Part shown: positions 63,056-64,000 of the stretch, in pieces
Layout of the letters: each line of letters opens with the position of its first letter
How positions within the stretch are numbered: position 1 is the stretch's first letter
DNA from: Escarpia spicata
Taxonomy: Eukaryota > Annelida > Polychaeta > Sabellida > Siboglinidae
Reading direction: 5' to 3'
DNA: 64,000 bases
Assembly: GCA_963995525.1 (NCBI GenBank)
Contig: OZ023206.1
Location: forward strand, 7,940,919 to 8,004,918
The notes under the pieces: generated by a model
Databases searched by the model: none
Seen by the model: the letters and a program-made list of their open reading frames with translations, nothing else
What the model was told of the DNA's origin: nothing
Program-made: the position numbers and the translations under genes

Positions 63056-64000
63056 TATGCATGCATAGGTATATACTAGTACGCTTGCATGTTCGTGAAT
63101 AGATGCATATACGCATGCACGCATGTCGTACACGCATACACGCATACACGCACAACCACGCACGCACACACGCAAATTCCTCCATGTTCCAATTGTCACT
63201 GTGACCGACTTTCCCGAGATAGCGCATGTGTAAGGGTATGATAGCGTGCGTGGGGGCACGCAGGTTTGTTTGCTAATCTAATGTACATGTTACCTTGCTC
63301 AGGCAGCATGTTCTCATTCCAGCTACGCACACACGTGCATCTGTATTTACGGACAACCATTCACATTCGCACGCTCGCACGTACACAAACACGCACGCAC
63401 GCACCAAGACCAGAAACTCTAAGCGTGCTTCTACACACCTGATTTTCTATGTATTTAAAAGACCCTTTTGTGTACGCGTTAAGATGGATATGAAAGGGTT
63501 CAAAGCGCCGCACCATAATCTTCTACGGAAACGTGCTATCCTGTAGCAGAAACACATTGCTTTAGTGTTGTCAAGTAGGACTCGCGGTGGTCTCAGCACC
63601 GAGCCCTTGGCGGAGCGCACGTAAATCCGCCGTTGCCTTCAAGGAAATATCGACTTTCCTCGGTCAAGAGTCGTCCCGATTGTCAAGCGTATGGCGAGTG
63701 TGCGTTCATTATTTCCTCGCCAGTGGCGACTCTCGTATGTACTCTACCATTATGTGTGATCACGCCTGCTTCGGCGCTAGATGCAGCAATATCTTCCTTC
63801 GGCGCTATATGCAGCATTATCGTCCTTTGGTGTTGATTTCATGCAGAATGTCGTGTGTGTTTGTCACGAGATACTCTGTTGTACAAAACTCCCATAAAGA
63901 TGTGGTTTGGCCATACTGGAGTCCGGGATATCAGGTTAAGGTGAAATCTTTACGTTTACAATTAATTAAATGATTATGAAAATATAGATACTCTTCAAAC
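63056..64000. other. No gene recognised
   Basis: Begins with ACGC/ATAC-rich, CA-like sequence (63056-63175). The 128-aa frame 63587-63973 has no recognised domain. CTTCGGCGCTAnATGCAGCA occurs twice at about 63770 and 63800. Confidence 0.45.

Noticed and set aside
63587..63973. 128-aa frame at the right edge
   Set aside because: No recognised motif; a short internal duplication in it suggests non-coding DNA.

Overview
The window reads as non-coding, repeat-laden nuclear DNA of a metazoan, most likely an aquatic invertebrate. The evidence is a set of animal-type retroelements (several APE-type LINE families with EN, RT and an ORF1, and a Ty3/gypsy lineage with a single zinc knuckle), long CA/TG and AT microsatellites, coding-phase minisatellites, a short TTAGGG-type motif, and the absence of bacterial operons, Shine-Dalgarno signals or tRNA/rRNA genes. 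The species cannot be fixed from the sequence. No intact host gene was recognised. The only host-like coding remnant is a frame-broken gene on the minus strand at 25.9-26.9 kb.

Layout. 0-2.6 kb: the 3' end of a LINE (family A) abuts an internally deleted Ty3/gypsy element. 3.1-6.6 kb: a giant imperfect inverted repeat (IR1) with a TG/AT microsatellite core, its left arm split by a second family-A LINE. 6.6-15.0 kb: a second, larger inverted repeat (IR2), its left arm split by an L2/CR1-like LINE and by a block carrying a 27-bp minisatellite. 17.7-22.0 kb: a third inverted repeat (IR3) around another Ty3 remnant. 23-27 kb: a LINE 3' fragment, 18-bp and ~53-bp tandem arrays, and the broken host-like gene. 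28.4-28.8 kb: a CpG-richer stretch with splice-donor-like sites. 29.8-33.5 kb: a long LINE (family D, minus) with ORF1, EN and RT. 35-37 kb: CA arrays and a diverged relative of the IR1 arm. 37.0-39.9 kb: the longest family-A LINE (EN plus RT, broken). 43.9 kb and 54.2-56.6 kb: a 3'-UTR fragment and a longer copy of one LINE family (J). 45-53 kb: 30-bp, 20-bp and 43-bp arrays, a GA tract, a fourth inverted repeat (IR4) around an expanded GTAT array, a telomere-like palindrome and a dead RT. 53.5-57.0 kb: a 49-bp minisatellite interrupted in perfect phase by LINE J, whose RT frame is open. 58-64 kb: an ATT/GTT array, a SINE-like unit, two related TA-flanked MITEs and a near-perfect AT-cored palindrome (IR5).

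How the parts relate. There is no pathway here. The region is a record of nested transposition and tandem expansion. The most distinctive recurring design is a pair of long inverted arms around a simple-sequence core (IR1, IR4, IR5 and a small hairpin inside IR1). IR2 and IR3 have kilobase-scale arms like the terminal repeats of large DNA transposons, but no transposase was recognised between them. Because later LINEs landed inside IR1, IR2 and the 49-bp array, relative ages can be read directly from the sequence. All alignments were made by eye, so boundaries carry roughly 10-20 bp uncertainty and identities are approximate.
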